A stretch of 22,227 bases of DNA from a virus. The translations under genes and the position numbers were made by a program. The notes under the pieces are model-generated. The model was not told the origin of the DNA. It saw only the letters and a list, made by a program, of their open reading frames with translations, and did no database searches. The DNA lies in the IMG/VR virus record IMGVR_UViG_3300046522_000476, positions 1 to 22,227 of that record; one strand, written 5' to 3'. Shown here piece after piece: positions 15,256-21,579 of the stretch (within the stretch, counting starts at the first letter, position 1; the number at the start of each line of letters is the position of its first letter).

Positions 15256-15632
15256 GGCCGTTCCTCCACCTCAGGCAAGGGATTGATCGGGGGGAGCCCG
15301 AGCGACTGGTCGAGGGCCGTCGCCGTGTCGAAGTCAGGAAGCACGAAAAGCTCGCGGCCATCGCGGAGGGAGATGCGTCCATGCCGGCGACGATGGCCAC
15401 AGCACGAGGCGACCGTCGGGCACCCGCCGTCGTTCAGCGCCTGGACGATCGGCGCGATGCAGGCGTCCACGTCGACTGGCTGACCGCCGAGATTCAGGAC
15501 AGCGGACTCGACGCCACAACCCTGGCACAGCCGCGCTGTTGACACCGTCGTGCCGTCACTGGCGTAACGCCACACCTTCGCGGCCTCATCGAACACCGCG
15601 TCGTGACCGTAGCAGGTCGAGCGCACCGTCAC
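15252..15632 (-). CDS. Phage hypothetical protein with Cys/His motifs
   Basis: A 126-residue protein starting at GTG 15632 (GTGA overlap with the DUF5131 gene). Cysteines at CQGC (36-39) and the block DACIAPIVQALNDGGCPTVA, then SCCGH (76-80), followed by GRISLRDGRELFVL, form a module seen repeatedly in phage small proteins of unknown function. Metal binding by the paired cysteines and histidines is likely. Confidence 0.65.
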   Translation of the reverse strand: MTVRSTCYGHDAVFDEAAKVWRYASDGTTVSTARLCQGCGVESAVLNLGGQPVDVDACIAPIVQALNDGGCPTVASCCGHRRRHGRISLRDGRELFVLPDFDTATALDQSLGLPPINPLPEVEERP

Positions 15633-16594
15633 GCGCGCACCTCGGGGAACTCGCGCACCCGCAAGTCTTCCGGCCACTCGGCCGGATCACCACCCTTGCG
15701 GTTCATGAAGACGAGCGGTGCCGTCTCACCCTGGTAGCGCGGTTCGTAGTCGTCATCGATCGGCACGGTGCCGCCAGGCCACGGCGTGTCGGGCTCGTCG
15801 TTGCGACAGACCGCGTTGCTGCCCACCTGCTTGACGAAGCAAGCGACGCCGGCCGCCTTGCACTGCTGGACGATCGAGCGCGCCCACGCCAGATCGAGGG
15901 ACCGCGCGCCAGGACCGCTCTCGCCGCCGACGATCACCCAATCGAGCTTCGGGCCGCCGCGGTGTTCGTTCGCCGCAGTGCCGTCCTCACGCAGGTAGAA
16001 ATCGACCGGCGCGAGCAGCGGCTCCGCAGACACGAAGCGCACGGCGGCCGGCGTTGATCGCAGGAGCGGGATCCGTACGTCCGCGCGCGGCTGGTCCTCG
16101 ACAGAGACGCCCAGCCAGACGTTCGGCAACGGCCACGCCTCGATCTCGGCCGGCCCACCGCTGTAGCCGTGCCAGTAGGTGTAGATGTCGTCGGCCCGCC
16201 AACTCGAGACGAGCCGCTGCATGCGGTCGGCGCGCTTCGTCAGCACCTGGAACGTGTGCTGCCGCGCAACGGCCATCACGGTGAAGACGTTGAGAATGAA
16301 CTCGTCGGACACGCCCTCATGGAACAGGTCCGACATGCTGTTGACGAACACCAGTAGCGGCTTCCGCCAGGACAGCGGCTTGACCAGGGCCTCGTCGACG
16401 AGTCGGATTCGACCGGTCCACTGCGGGCCGGCCGTCGTCTGCTTGGTCAACCCCGCGTACGGTTTGCCGTCCTTTTTGAACCGATGAGCCAGCTTCATGG
16501 CGTAGCAGTTCACACAGCCGGGTGACACCACCGAGCACCCTCGTACCGGGTTCCAGGTCATATCAGTCCATTCGATCGAAGAATTGGTGCTCAT
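15629..16594 (-). CDS. DUF5131 family protein (phage Gp37/Gp68)
   Basis: A 321-residue protein recognisable from its opening MSTNSSIEWTDMTWNPVRGC and the cysteine cluster C20-X6-C27-X2-C30 (GCSVVSPGCVNCYA). Further family blocks are LSWRKPLLVFVNSMSDLFHE, FQVLTKRADRM, NVWLGVSVED and VIVGGESGPGARSLDLAWA. The spacing of the three cysteines suggests an iron-sulphur cluster, and the family is compared with radical-SAM-type folds. Its reaction is unknown. The frame is open to 16696, but the family-typical start is the ATG at 16594, which has no clear Shine-Dalgarno. It heads the run of coupled genes down to 13148. Confidence 0.9.
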   Translation of the reverse strand: MSTNSSIEWTDMTWNPVRGCSVVSPGCVNCYAMKLAHRFKKDGKPYAGLTKQTTAGPQWTGRIRLVDEALVKPLSWRKPLLVFVNSMSDLFHEGVSDEFILNVFTVMAVARQHTFQVLTKRADRMQRLVSSWRADDIYTYWHGYSGGPAEIEAWPLPNVWLGVSVEDQPRADVRIPLLRSTPAAVRFVSAEPLLAPVDFYLREDGTAANEHRGGPKLDWVIVGGESGPGARSLDLAWARSIVQQCKAAGVACFVKQVGSNAVCRNDEPDTPWPGGTVPIDDDYEPRYQGETAPLVFMNRKGGDPAEWPEDLRVREFPEVRA

Positions 16595-16654
16595 ATCAGG
16601 GTCGGCGACGCAGGTCGGTGACTCTGCGAACGGGATTTGCACTGCCTCCAGCAA

Positions 16655-16906
16655 ATGAGCCGAGCCGAAACGTCGTCGGGTGATGTCCACGCACACAGCC
16701 TGCAGTGGTGCATGGGTTATCTCCGTGGCCAGGTTGTGGGATTCATCAAAGGCCGCGTGCCGTTTGCCCGTGCGCAGACAGCGACGATGCTCGCGTCCCG
16801 ATCGGGGGTGACGGACGACGAGATCGACGCCATCCTTGCGCCGGCAGATCTCGAGTGGGACCCCGTCGCGCGGACGGTGTCGCGGCGATCGCGGTCACCA
16901 CACTGA
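16655..16906 (+). CDS. Possible small plus-strand protein
   Basis: An open frame of 83 codons from ATG 16655 to TGA 16904-16906, divergent from the DUF5131 gene. The C-terminal half (SRSGVTDDEIDAILAPADLE, then WDPVARTVSRR) looks protein-like and third positions are GC-rich, but no Shine-Dalgarno or promoter is clear; an internal ATG at 16712 is an alternative start. What supports it is the strong terminator-like hairpin overlapping its stop codon, the same layout as the two better plus-strand genes. Confidence 0.42.
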   Translation: MSRAETSSGDVHAHSLQWCMGYLRGQVVGFIKGRVPFARAQTATMLASRSGVTDDEIDAILAPADLEWDPVARTVSRRSRSPH

Positions 16907-16913
16907 CCGCGAT
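16888..16913 (+). terminator. Intrinsic terminator candidate
   Basis: ATCGCGGTCA and TGACCGCGAT form a perfect 10-bp stem around a 6-base CCACAC loop. On the plus strand it is followed by a T-rich stretch (TTGAATTCTTT). The stop codon of the ORF at 16655-16906 lies at the base of the right arm. This is the best hairpin in the window. Confidence 0.65.
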
Positions 16914-16961
16914 TTGAATTCTTTCCGTCAAAAAACCTGTGTGTGCTAGCCTCGGCGGTGA

Positions 16962-17315
16962 ATGCGACCCCGCGAGCCAGGAAGGTCCCTTGACGTCGTC
17001 ATCGCCGACGCGAACCAACGAGCCGGAGCGTCTCGCGACCGTCTCGTCGTTGAACTCCTCCTCCACTTGCACTTTCAGATCGCGCTCAGTCTTGAAATCG
17101 CTGCGTACTCGCGCCATCACGATCACTGCGAAATGGTCCTTGGGGGCACCGTCGTCGAACGCGACGAGGCGAGGCGGCCGCTGATCGTCCGCCCACGAAG
17201 CAATCTCGACCCGCCGCCGACCTGCACGTGCGGACTGTCTGCCCTGGTTGTTCGCATCCCGTTGCCGGCTTCGGTCACGCCTCCCGAAGATCCGAGGGAC
17301 GCCGCGGACGCATAG
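16962..17315 (+). CDS. Uncertain ORF in the 16907-17347 interval
   Basis: The 440-base interval between the terminator and the secreted-protein gene has no secure gene. On the plus strand a 117-codon frame begins at ATG 16962, directly after CGGCGGTGA and an upstream CGTCAAAAAACC...TGTGCTAGCCT stretch that could be a weak promoter. Its predicted product has hydrophobic runs such as DRLVVELLLHLHFQIALSLE. On the minus strand a frame also stays open through here, with a plausible charged sequence (residues around RDLKVQVEEEFNDETVARR) but no convincing start. Only one can be real, and I cannot choose firmly. Confidence 0.3.
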   Translation: MRPREPGRSLDVVIADANQRAGASRDRLVVELLLHLHFQIALSLEIAAYSRHHDHCEMVLGGTVVERDEARRPLIVRPRSNLDPPPTCTCGLSALVVRIPLPASVTPPEDPRDAADA

Positions 17316-17347
17316 CCGCCGCCGGTGGCTGTGTAACCGCCGCCGTC

Positions 17348-18028
17348 TCACCAGAACCTCTGGCCTTGGATGACGAAGCCGGGCGTTGCGCCCTTCGGAA
17401 GGCGATAGCTGTCCAGTTCGAGGAGGACGATTGACGAGCACCGCTCGTCCTCGGTGTGCCAGAAGAACTCGAATGCACCCACCGGGAGCCCCGTCACCTG
17501 ATCGATCAACGGGATGTTCCAGGTGGACGACCCCTCGCGCTCGCCGTTGGCGACCGCCCACACGCCTTGGCCGTGCGGCCGGTCCGCACGCTGGATCGGT
17601 TCGCCGGGCACCGCGGATGCCGCCCATACCGCGTTGTAGCCGCCAGCTGGCTGGGTGGACCCGATCGGACGCGTGGTGAGCCACCCGCTGCAGTAGTCGA
17701 CCGGGTCCGGATCAGCGGCGTCCCGGTAGGCGCCGGAGGTGCCGACGAAGGCGCGCACCCGCAACGCCACGGCGTTCGCCGGGACGTTGAGCTTCCACCA
17801 CGGCTGAATCGTCCACCATTGGTTCGGTGCGATGTTCCATTGCGGCGGTCCGCACGGCACGACGCTGCCAGCCTGACGACAGGGCTGCGTGTCGGTGACG
17901 TAGACCAGCGTCGCCTTCGTGGTGTTGACGGGCACGTACTCATCGCCGCCCTGCCAGAGCACTTGCGCCTGTGCACGTGGCGGCGACGCAAGCATGAGAA
18001 GGACCAGCGGGAACAGGACACGCTTCAT
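17348..18028 (-). CDS. Secreted protein with signal peptide, unknown function
   Basis: A 226-residue protein from ATG 18028 with a strong GGAGG Shine-Dalgarno. Residues 1-22 are a classic Sec signal (MKRVLFPLVLLMLASPP, cleavage after AQA), so the mature protein is exported. It is rich in Trp, Pro and Gly, with four cysteines (50, 59, 113, 197) that could form two disulphides, and beta-type sequence (ALRVRAFVGTSGAY, then FEFFWHTEDERCSSIVLLEL). There is no lipobox. No family is recognised. It is separated from the upstream ACP-like gene by 120 bases, unlike its coupled neighbours, so it may be controlled separately. A lysogenic-conversion or virion-associated role is possible. Confidence 0.78.
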   Translation of the reverse strand: MKRVLFPLVLLMLASPPRAQAQVLWQGGDEYVPVNTTKATLVYVTDTQPCRQAGSVVPCGPPQWNIAPNQWWTIQPWWKLNVPANAVALRVRAFVGTSGAYRDAADPDPVDYCSGWLTTRPIGSTQPAGGYNAVWAASAVPGEPIQRADRPHGQGVWAVANGEREGSSTWNIPLIDQVTGLPVGAFEFFWHTEDERCSSIVLLELDSYRLPKGATPGFVIQGQRFW

Positions 18029-18109
18029 TGACGGCCTCCATAGGCCGGCGGCAGGCTGGTAGAATTTCGGCCAGCCCGCGCACCGATGCTGCGGTGAACG
18101 GGTGAGGGG

Positions 18110-18135
18110 CCGTCGAGTGCTCTAACACTCGGCGG
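18110..18135. terminator. Hairpin between ACP-like and secreted-protein genes
   Basis: CCGTCGAGTG pairs with CACTCGGCGG (ten pairs including one G-T) around CTCTAA. No T tract follows on either strand, so it may attenuate, process or stabilise the message rather than end it. Confidence 0.4.
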
Positions 18136-18148
18136 TCCCGCCATCGAC

Positions 18149-18472
18149 TTACGCTGCTGCATTCGGATCTCCTGGCGATGGCGGTGCAGCAGCACCCGCC
18201 CTCGCACTGATGCGCGTCGCGATGTAGGCGACCAGGTCGCCGACGGTGACGACGGCGTCCGTGTCACCGTCAGGAATATCAATCGCGAACTCGATCTCCA
18301 GCCCGATCTCGATCTCCACGATGTCGAGTTCGTCGAGCCACAGCGGCGCACCGCGCAGCGGCGTGTCCGGTGAAATAGCGTCGGCCACGCCAACCTCGTA
18401 GTCGCACGGGTTCACCTGGTCGACGATCAGCGACTTCGCCGCCTCGAAGATGACGCCGCGGTGGTCGGTCAC
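18149..18472 (-). CDS. Acyl-carrier-protein-like protein lacking the carrier serine
   Basis: A 107-residue acidic protein from GTG 18472 (GTGA overlap). Residues 40-86 follow the acyl carrier protein pattern closely: LWLDELDIVEIEIGLEIEF, then IDIPDGD and VVTVGDLVAYI, equivalent to the ACP helix II block (LGADSLDTVELVMALEEEF), IPDE and TTVGDAVxYI. The DSL serine that carries phosphopantetheine in true ACPs is Glu48 (LDEL, codon GAA). The protein therefore cannot be a standard acyl carrier. It may use the fold for protein contact only. The Ala/Pro-rich C-terminus (88-107) is a tail absent from typical ACPs. Confidence 0.75.
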   Translation of the reverse strand: MTDHRGVIFEAAKSLIVDQVNPCDYEVGVADAISPDTPLRGAPLWLDELDIVEIEIGLEIEFAIDIPDGDTDAVVTVGDLVAYIATRISARAGAAAPPSPGDPNAAA

Positions 18473-19026
18473 GCGCGCCTCCGTTCCTCATTCGCGAGCA
18501 TCGATCCGACGCGGTCCGCGATGCGCTTCAACCGGCTGACGTCGTCAATGTCGAGCGCCTCACCGTCAGGCGCCGCACGGTTCCAGGCGTCAAGGTCGGT
18601 CAGGAATCTGGTGACGTCGGCGCGGATGGCCGCCGCTCGCAGGATCAACTGATTGCGATGCCATGGGGTTGACGTACCGACCCAGGCGCGGATCTCCCTC
18701 AGGCTGTAGCGGCAGAAGTTGGGCAAGTCGCGGGCCGCGAGGCGAATCTCATTGAGCCGCGGCGCGACATCCTCCTTCGTGGCTGTCGGCGCGAATCCCA
18801 TCCTGATCAGCCCGTTCCGGCTGCGCGCCGACAGGTCCTGAATGGTGCTCGCCGCCTTCGCCCGTTCCCGGCGCGTGAGCTCAGCGAGCACGACTTGCCG
18901 CGCCCGCTCCGGACTGCACCCGAGCGCCTTGGCTATCGCCCGGTACGGCTGTCCGTTCTCGTGCATCGTGACGGCGTCGGCCGCCCGCTGTTGCAACGCG
19001 ACGTTCCCGTGCGCCACGGTCCTCAT
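18469..19026 (-). CDS. Sigma-region-4-like HTH joined to RNA polymerase alpha-CTD-like domain
   Basis: A 185-residue protein from ATG 19026. Residues 25-52 (YRAIAKALGCSPERARQVV, then LAELTRR) resemble the sigma-70 region 4 helix-turn-helix, including the xERxRQV recognition helix. Residues 63-117 resemble the alpha-subunit C-terminal domain: LSARSRNGLIRMGF matches LTVRSANCLKAE-type sequence, and LPNFCRYSLREIRAWVG matches TPNLGKKSLTEIKDVLA. The DNA-contact positions equal to alpha R265 and N268 are R68 and N71; the glycine equal to G296 is Cys here. The last third (120-185) is helical. This suggests a DNA-binding regulator that mimics two RNA-polymerase promoter-binding parts. Function is inferred only. 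Confidence 0.68.
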   Translation of the reverse strand: MRTVAHGNVALQQRAADAVTMHENGQPYRAIAKALGCSPERARQVVLAELTRRERAKAASTIQDLSARSRNGLIRMGFAPTATKEDVAPRLNEIRLAARDLPNFCRYSLREIRAWVGTSTPWHRNQLILRAAAIRADVTRFLTDLDAWNRAAPDGEALDIDDVSRLKRIADRVGSMLANEERRRA

Positions 19027-19304
19027 GCGCGCTTCCTCACGGAGACGCTGTCGAGCGTTGCCTTCAGCTGCGGGCGCGACGGGAACGAACACTCGGGCAG
19101 GAACTGGATCCGCTCGAGCAGGCGCTTCGTCGACCGCACTCGCTCGATCTCGCCGTCGAGGTACTCGAGGCGCGCGGCGATGACGTCGCGTTCGACCTGC
19201 AGCAGCCCCGGCTGCGCCAGGCGCAGCATGTGGTTGTCCTTCTCGAGGAATGCGTGCTCGATCCACATGTCCTTGGCGGCGATCTCCGCTTCGATGCGCG
19301 TCAC
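19023..19304 (-). CDS. Hypothetical helical protein
   Basis: A 93-residue protein from GTG 19304, overlapping both neighbours by 4 bases. It is mainly helical with heptad-like spacing (KDNHMLRLAQPGLLQVERDV, then AARLEYLDGEIERVRSTKRL), a possible short coiled coil. It has no recognised family. Its place in the coupled run after the Mom gene suggests co-expression with the modification enzyme. Confidence 0.62.
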   Translation of the reverse strand: MTRIEAEIAAKDMWIEHAFLEKDNHMLRLAQPGLLQVERDVIAARLEYLDGEIERVRSTKRLLERIQFLPECSFPSRPQLKATLDSVSVRKRA

Positions 19305-19588
19305 TGGTGCTTCCCCAGCGCCTTGCCGAGCTGCTCGTAGAGGGTTTCCGCCACGGCACGGTCCAAGCGCACGGTGAACTCGGTCGCCCCACCAGGGAGG
19401 CCACCTGCCACGACAGTGACGATGACCTTGGTGATGAATCGCCGGGCGCCGAGCGTGCGCACCCTGATGCGGGCCTTCGGCGTGCCGGCAACCGACTCGA
19501 ACGCGACGTTGAACCGCTCGAAGCCGCCGTCTATCGACGACGACAGTTCGTCTTGTTGGCGCTCGTCGGCGAGCTGGTGCCGCGTCAT
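19301..19588 (-). CDS. Hypothetical protein
   Basis: A 95-residue protein from ATG 19588 (overlap ATGA at both ends). An N-terminal polar part (RHQLADERQQDELSSSIDGG) is followed by a beta-rich centre (ARIRVRTLGARRFITKVIVT, then VVAGGLPGGATEFTVRL) and a final helix. No family is recognised. Confidence 0.6.
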   Translation of the reverse strand: MTRHQLADERQQDELSSSIDGGFERFNVAFESVAGTPKARIRVRTLGARRFITKVIVTVVAGGLPGGATEFTVRLDRAVAETLYEQLGKALGKHQ

Positions 19589-19824
19589 GCTTCCACCCTG
19601 GCGTGATGCAGGTCGACCACGGCGACGGTGGCCCTCGCGTTGAACCGGAAGCCAGCCCGGGTGAGCAGCCGCACGCGAGACGGTGCCACCGGCTGGCGCC
19701 ACGTCACGCGCGTGACGCCGAGGCCGCAGGGCGCGACGCGGCTGAACCCGGATGTCATGAACTGCCAGCCGGCGGACGTCGTCCCGATCAGCCGGCGCCG
19801 CCGTGGTGGGAGTCGTGTCGTCAT
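19585..19824 (-). CDS. Small basic hypothetical protein
   Basis: A 79-residue, strongly basic protein; its ATG at 19824 overlaps the Mom stop (TCAT on plus, ATGA on minus). It opens MTTRLPPRRRRLIGTTSAGW and is probably beta-rich (VTRVTWRQPVAPSRVRLLTR). It is the first gene after mom. In phage Mu a small zinc-finger Com protein precedes mom; this protein is downstream and has only one Cys, so it is not Com. Confidence 0.58.
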   Translation of the reverse strand: MTTRLPPRRRRLIGTTSAGWQFMTSGFSRVAPCGLGVTRVTWRQPVAPSRVRLLTRAGFRFNARATVAVVDLHHARVEA

Positions 19825-20609
19825 GCCGCTACCGCCTTGGGATATGCGAGGCCTGGAATCTGGACTGTGACGCCGCGGCGCAGCGTCCACGCGTAGCGGT
19901 GGTTCCCCGGGTGCGACAGCGCGCGGGTCAGGAGCGGTAGCCAATGGCGCAGCCACGCGCGGCGAGCGCCGTCGCCGAGTGGCGGCGTGTCGGCGCCGGC
20001 GCGCTCGAGCAGCGCTGCGGCATAGCGCCATCCACGCTCGCCGCTCCTGATCTTCTGGATGGCTCGCCGACTGACGACGGAGCCGTCCGGCAGTAGACGC
20101 AACGTCCCGGCGGTGCTCCGGCCGGTGTAGGTCGCGTTGTGCGCCTGGTAGATGGTGCCGATGTGTCCGGGAAACGTGACGCGACCAGCCAGATCGGTCC
20201 GGGGCGTCGGGTCGCTGAAGCTGACCACGCCGACGAACCCGTCGCGCCGGAGTTGCTCGAAGCACCGCGCGAGGAACCACGTCTCCCCGTTGCCGGGGAC
20301 CTCGTCGAGCAGGACGAAGCGACCGAGCTCGACGCTGTCGGACGCGGCACCCGGGAAGACGGACGTCAGCGCCTTGTCGTTCGCCGGGTGCGAGAACACC
20401 GCGACACCGACCAAGCGACCCGCACCATAGAGACCGACCCGCCGACGCGCGGCCGGATACGTGCCGCTGTAGTGATGCTCCTCGACGAACCGCTTCGCCG
20501 TCGCATCGTCAGCGATGGTGGTCACGTCGAACGCGCGCGTGTTGATGACTTCCCCGGCCGGCCGGTAGGAGTCGCGACGCGCGCGCCAGCGTTGGCAGAC
20601 CTCGCTCAC
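19821..20609 (-). CDS. mom: Mom-family DNA adenine modification protein
   Basis: A 262-residue relative of phage Mu Mom, a GNAT-fold enzyme that converts adenine in phage DNA to N6-carbamoylmethyladenine, shielding it from many restriction enzymes. Family blocks: FVEEHHYSGTYPAARRRVGLY, then GVAVFSHPAN, then ELGRFVLLDEVPGNGETWFL, then ARCFEQLRR and GVVSFSDPTPRTD, and GHIGTIYQAHNATYTGRSTA onward. GTG 20609 was chosen because GGAGGT lies at ideal distance; an upstream GTG (20627) is in frame but precedes that Shine-Dalgarno. Two GATC sites (20674-20677, 20707-20710) sit upstream. Mu mom is Dam-regulated through GATC sites, but two in this space could be chance. Confidence 0.9.
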   Translation of the reverse strand: MSEVCQRWRARRDSYRPAGEVINTRAFDVTTIADDATAKRFVEEHHYSGTYPAARRRVGLYGAGRLVGVAVFSHPANDKALTSVFPGAASDSVELGRFVLLDEVPGNGETWFLARCFEQLRRDGFVGVVSFSDPTPRTDLAGRVTFPGHIGTIYQAHNATYTGRSTAGTLRLLPDGSVVSRRAIQKIRSGERGWRYAAALLERAGADTPPLGDGARRAWLRHWLPLLTRALSHPGNHRYAWTLRRGVTVQIPGLAYPKAVAA

Positions 20610-20643
20610 GCCGACCTCCGGTGGCACATCGACGTCGGCACCA

Positions 20644-20672
20644 ACGGCCCGCTGACATCGACAGCGGGCTGT
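20644..20672. terminator. Hairpin in the mom / plus-strand gene divergent region
   Basis: ACGGCCCGCTG pairs with CAGCGGGCTGT (11 pairs, one G-T) around ACATCGA. It lies upstream of mom, between it and the divergent gene at 20715. It could stop antisense read-through from the right, or act as an operator. There is no strong T tract. The 105-base intergenic region also holds TAAATT (20681-20686), a possible -10 for the plus-strand gene. Confidence 0.45.
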
Positions 20673-20714
20673 CGATCCAGTAAATTCCCGATGACATACG
20701 GAGATAGATCGGCG

Positions 20715-21563
20715 ATGAACAGTCTTGAGTGGTGGAACACTGCGCTCAAAGTCGCGGGTTGGACGTTCTCGTTCTTGGCGGCGATTTCAACCGGTTTGGT
20801 ACTGTGGACCTCACGCAAGATTGACGCTCGTCGCGCTGTTACAGAAGCGGAGCGGTCGTCAAAGATCGAGCGAACCGAGCAGGAACTGACGCGCGCTCGC
20901 GTTCTCGTTGACCGACTCCAGGCCGAGGCCGACCTCGACCGCGCGGTACTCGACCGGACGTTCGTCGATGCTAGGACCGCCAACGAACGCGCAGCGGCTA
21001 TCGAGCGAGAACGGGAGCGAGAACGGGAGAATGAGCGCCTAAGAGTCGAGGCGGCGGCGGAAAACGCTCGAAGGATGGCGCCGATCCTGGCAAGACGCGC
21101 TGAAATCTCGAGGACCGACAACCACGAATTCATCATGCAGGACCGCTCGTTAGGACCAATCGAGACGCGTGAGCTCACGGAGAGACTTCGTTCGTCGGTC
21201 AAAGGCGCCGTCGCGATAACCAGCATCAAGGACGACGAGCTTTTTTCTAACTTTGGGGAGCCCATGGGGTGGGCCACGCACTTGCGTGCGATTCTGGAGG
21301 CGGCTGGCTGGACCGTCTCACAGCTCAGTGAAGTGCCGCCGGGCATCCCGTTCGGTGGAGTCGCCATCGAGGTAGTGGACCCAGACGACGCACCGCCGCA
21401 TGCCTTGTCGTTGCGAACTGCACTGGAGAAACAGCGGATTGGAGCGCCGTTAAGGAGAATCCAAACGCAAGGCGTCGCCGCCAATACGGTTGTCTTAGCC
21501 GTCGGTTCCTTCGCCATGCGAGGCCGCCAGCAAGCGGCGGAAATTCCGGCGACCTCAAAGTGA
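20715..21563 (+). CDS. Single-pass membrane protein with coiled coil and C-terminal alpha/beta domain (moron candidate)
   Basis: A 282-residue protein on the plus strand between mom and the methyltransferase. ATG 20715 has GGAGA 11 bases upstream; an in-frame ATG at 20691 would add eight residues. Residues 10-33 (ALKVAGWTFSFLAAISTGLV core) are a membrane helix. Residues 36-122 are a strong coiled coil, with alternating Glu/Arg runs near 97-110. Residues 150-266 form an alpha/beta domain (TSIKDDELFSNFGEPMGWAT, then LEAAGWTVSQLSEVPPGIPF, and VVLAVG at the end). That architecture recurs in bacterial proteins of unknown role. Codon use is more AT-rich than its neighbours. The position and own signals suggest a moron, possibly envelope-acting. 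Confidence 0.82.
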   Translation: MNSLEWWNTALKVAGWTFSFLAAISTGLVLWTSRKIDARRAVTEAERSSKIERTEQELTRARVLVDRLQAEADLDRAVLDRTFVDARTANERAAAIERERERERENERLRVEAAAENARRMAPILARRAEISRTDNHEFIMQDRSLGPIETRELTERLRSSVKGAVAITSIKDDELFSNFGEPMGWATHLRAILEAAGWTVSQLSEVPPGIPFGGVAIEVVDPDDAPPHALSLRTALEKQRIGAPLRRIQTQGVAANTVVLAVGSFAMRGRQQAAEIPATSK

Positions 21564-21568
21564 GGGTC
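21551..21568 (+). terminator. Weak hairpin overlapping plus-strand stop codon
   Basis: GACCTC pairs with GAGGGTC (one bulged G) around AAAGT, with the TGA (21561-21563) inside. It ends 12 bases before the converging methyltransferase stop. There is no T tract, so it is a weak terminator candidate, but it repeats the layout of the other plus-strand genes. Confidence 0.35.
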
Positions 21569-21579
21569 CAATGCTGTCG

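Noticed and set aside
16595-16696. Upstream extension of the DUF5131 frame
   Set aside because: The family normally starts with M-S/T...IEWTD. The extra residues do not resemble the family and overlap the possible plus-strand ORF.
20674-20710. GATC sites upstream of mom as Dam-dependent operators
   Set aside because: Only two sites in about 100 bases, which could easily be chance, and no OxyR-type or Com-type partner was identified. Kept only as a remark in the mom entry.
20139-20714. Upstream extension of the plus-strand frame ending at 21563
   Set aside because: It is antisense to the well-supported mom gene. The Shine-Dalgarno and membrane segment place the real start at 20715 (or 20691).
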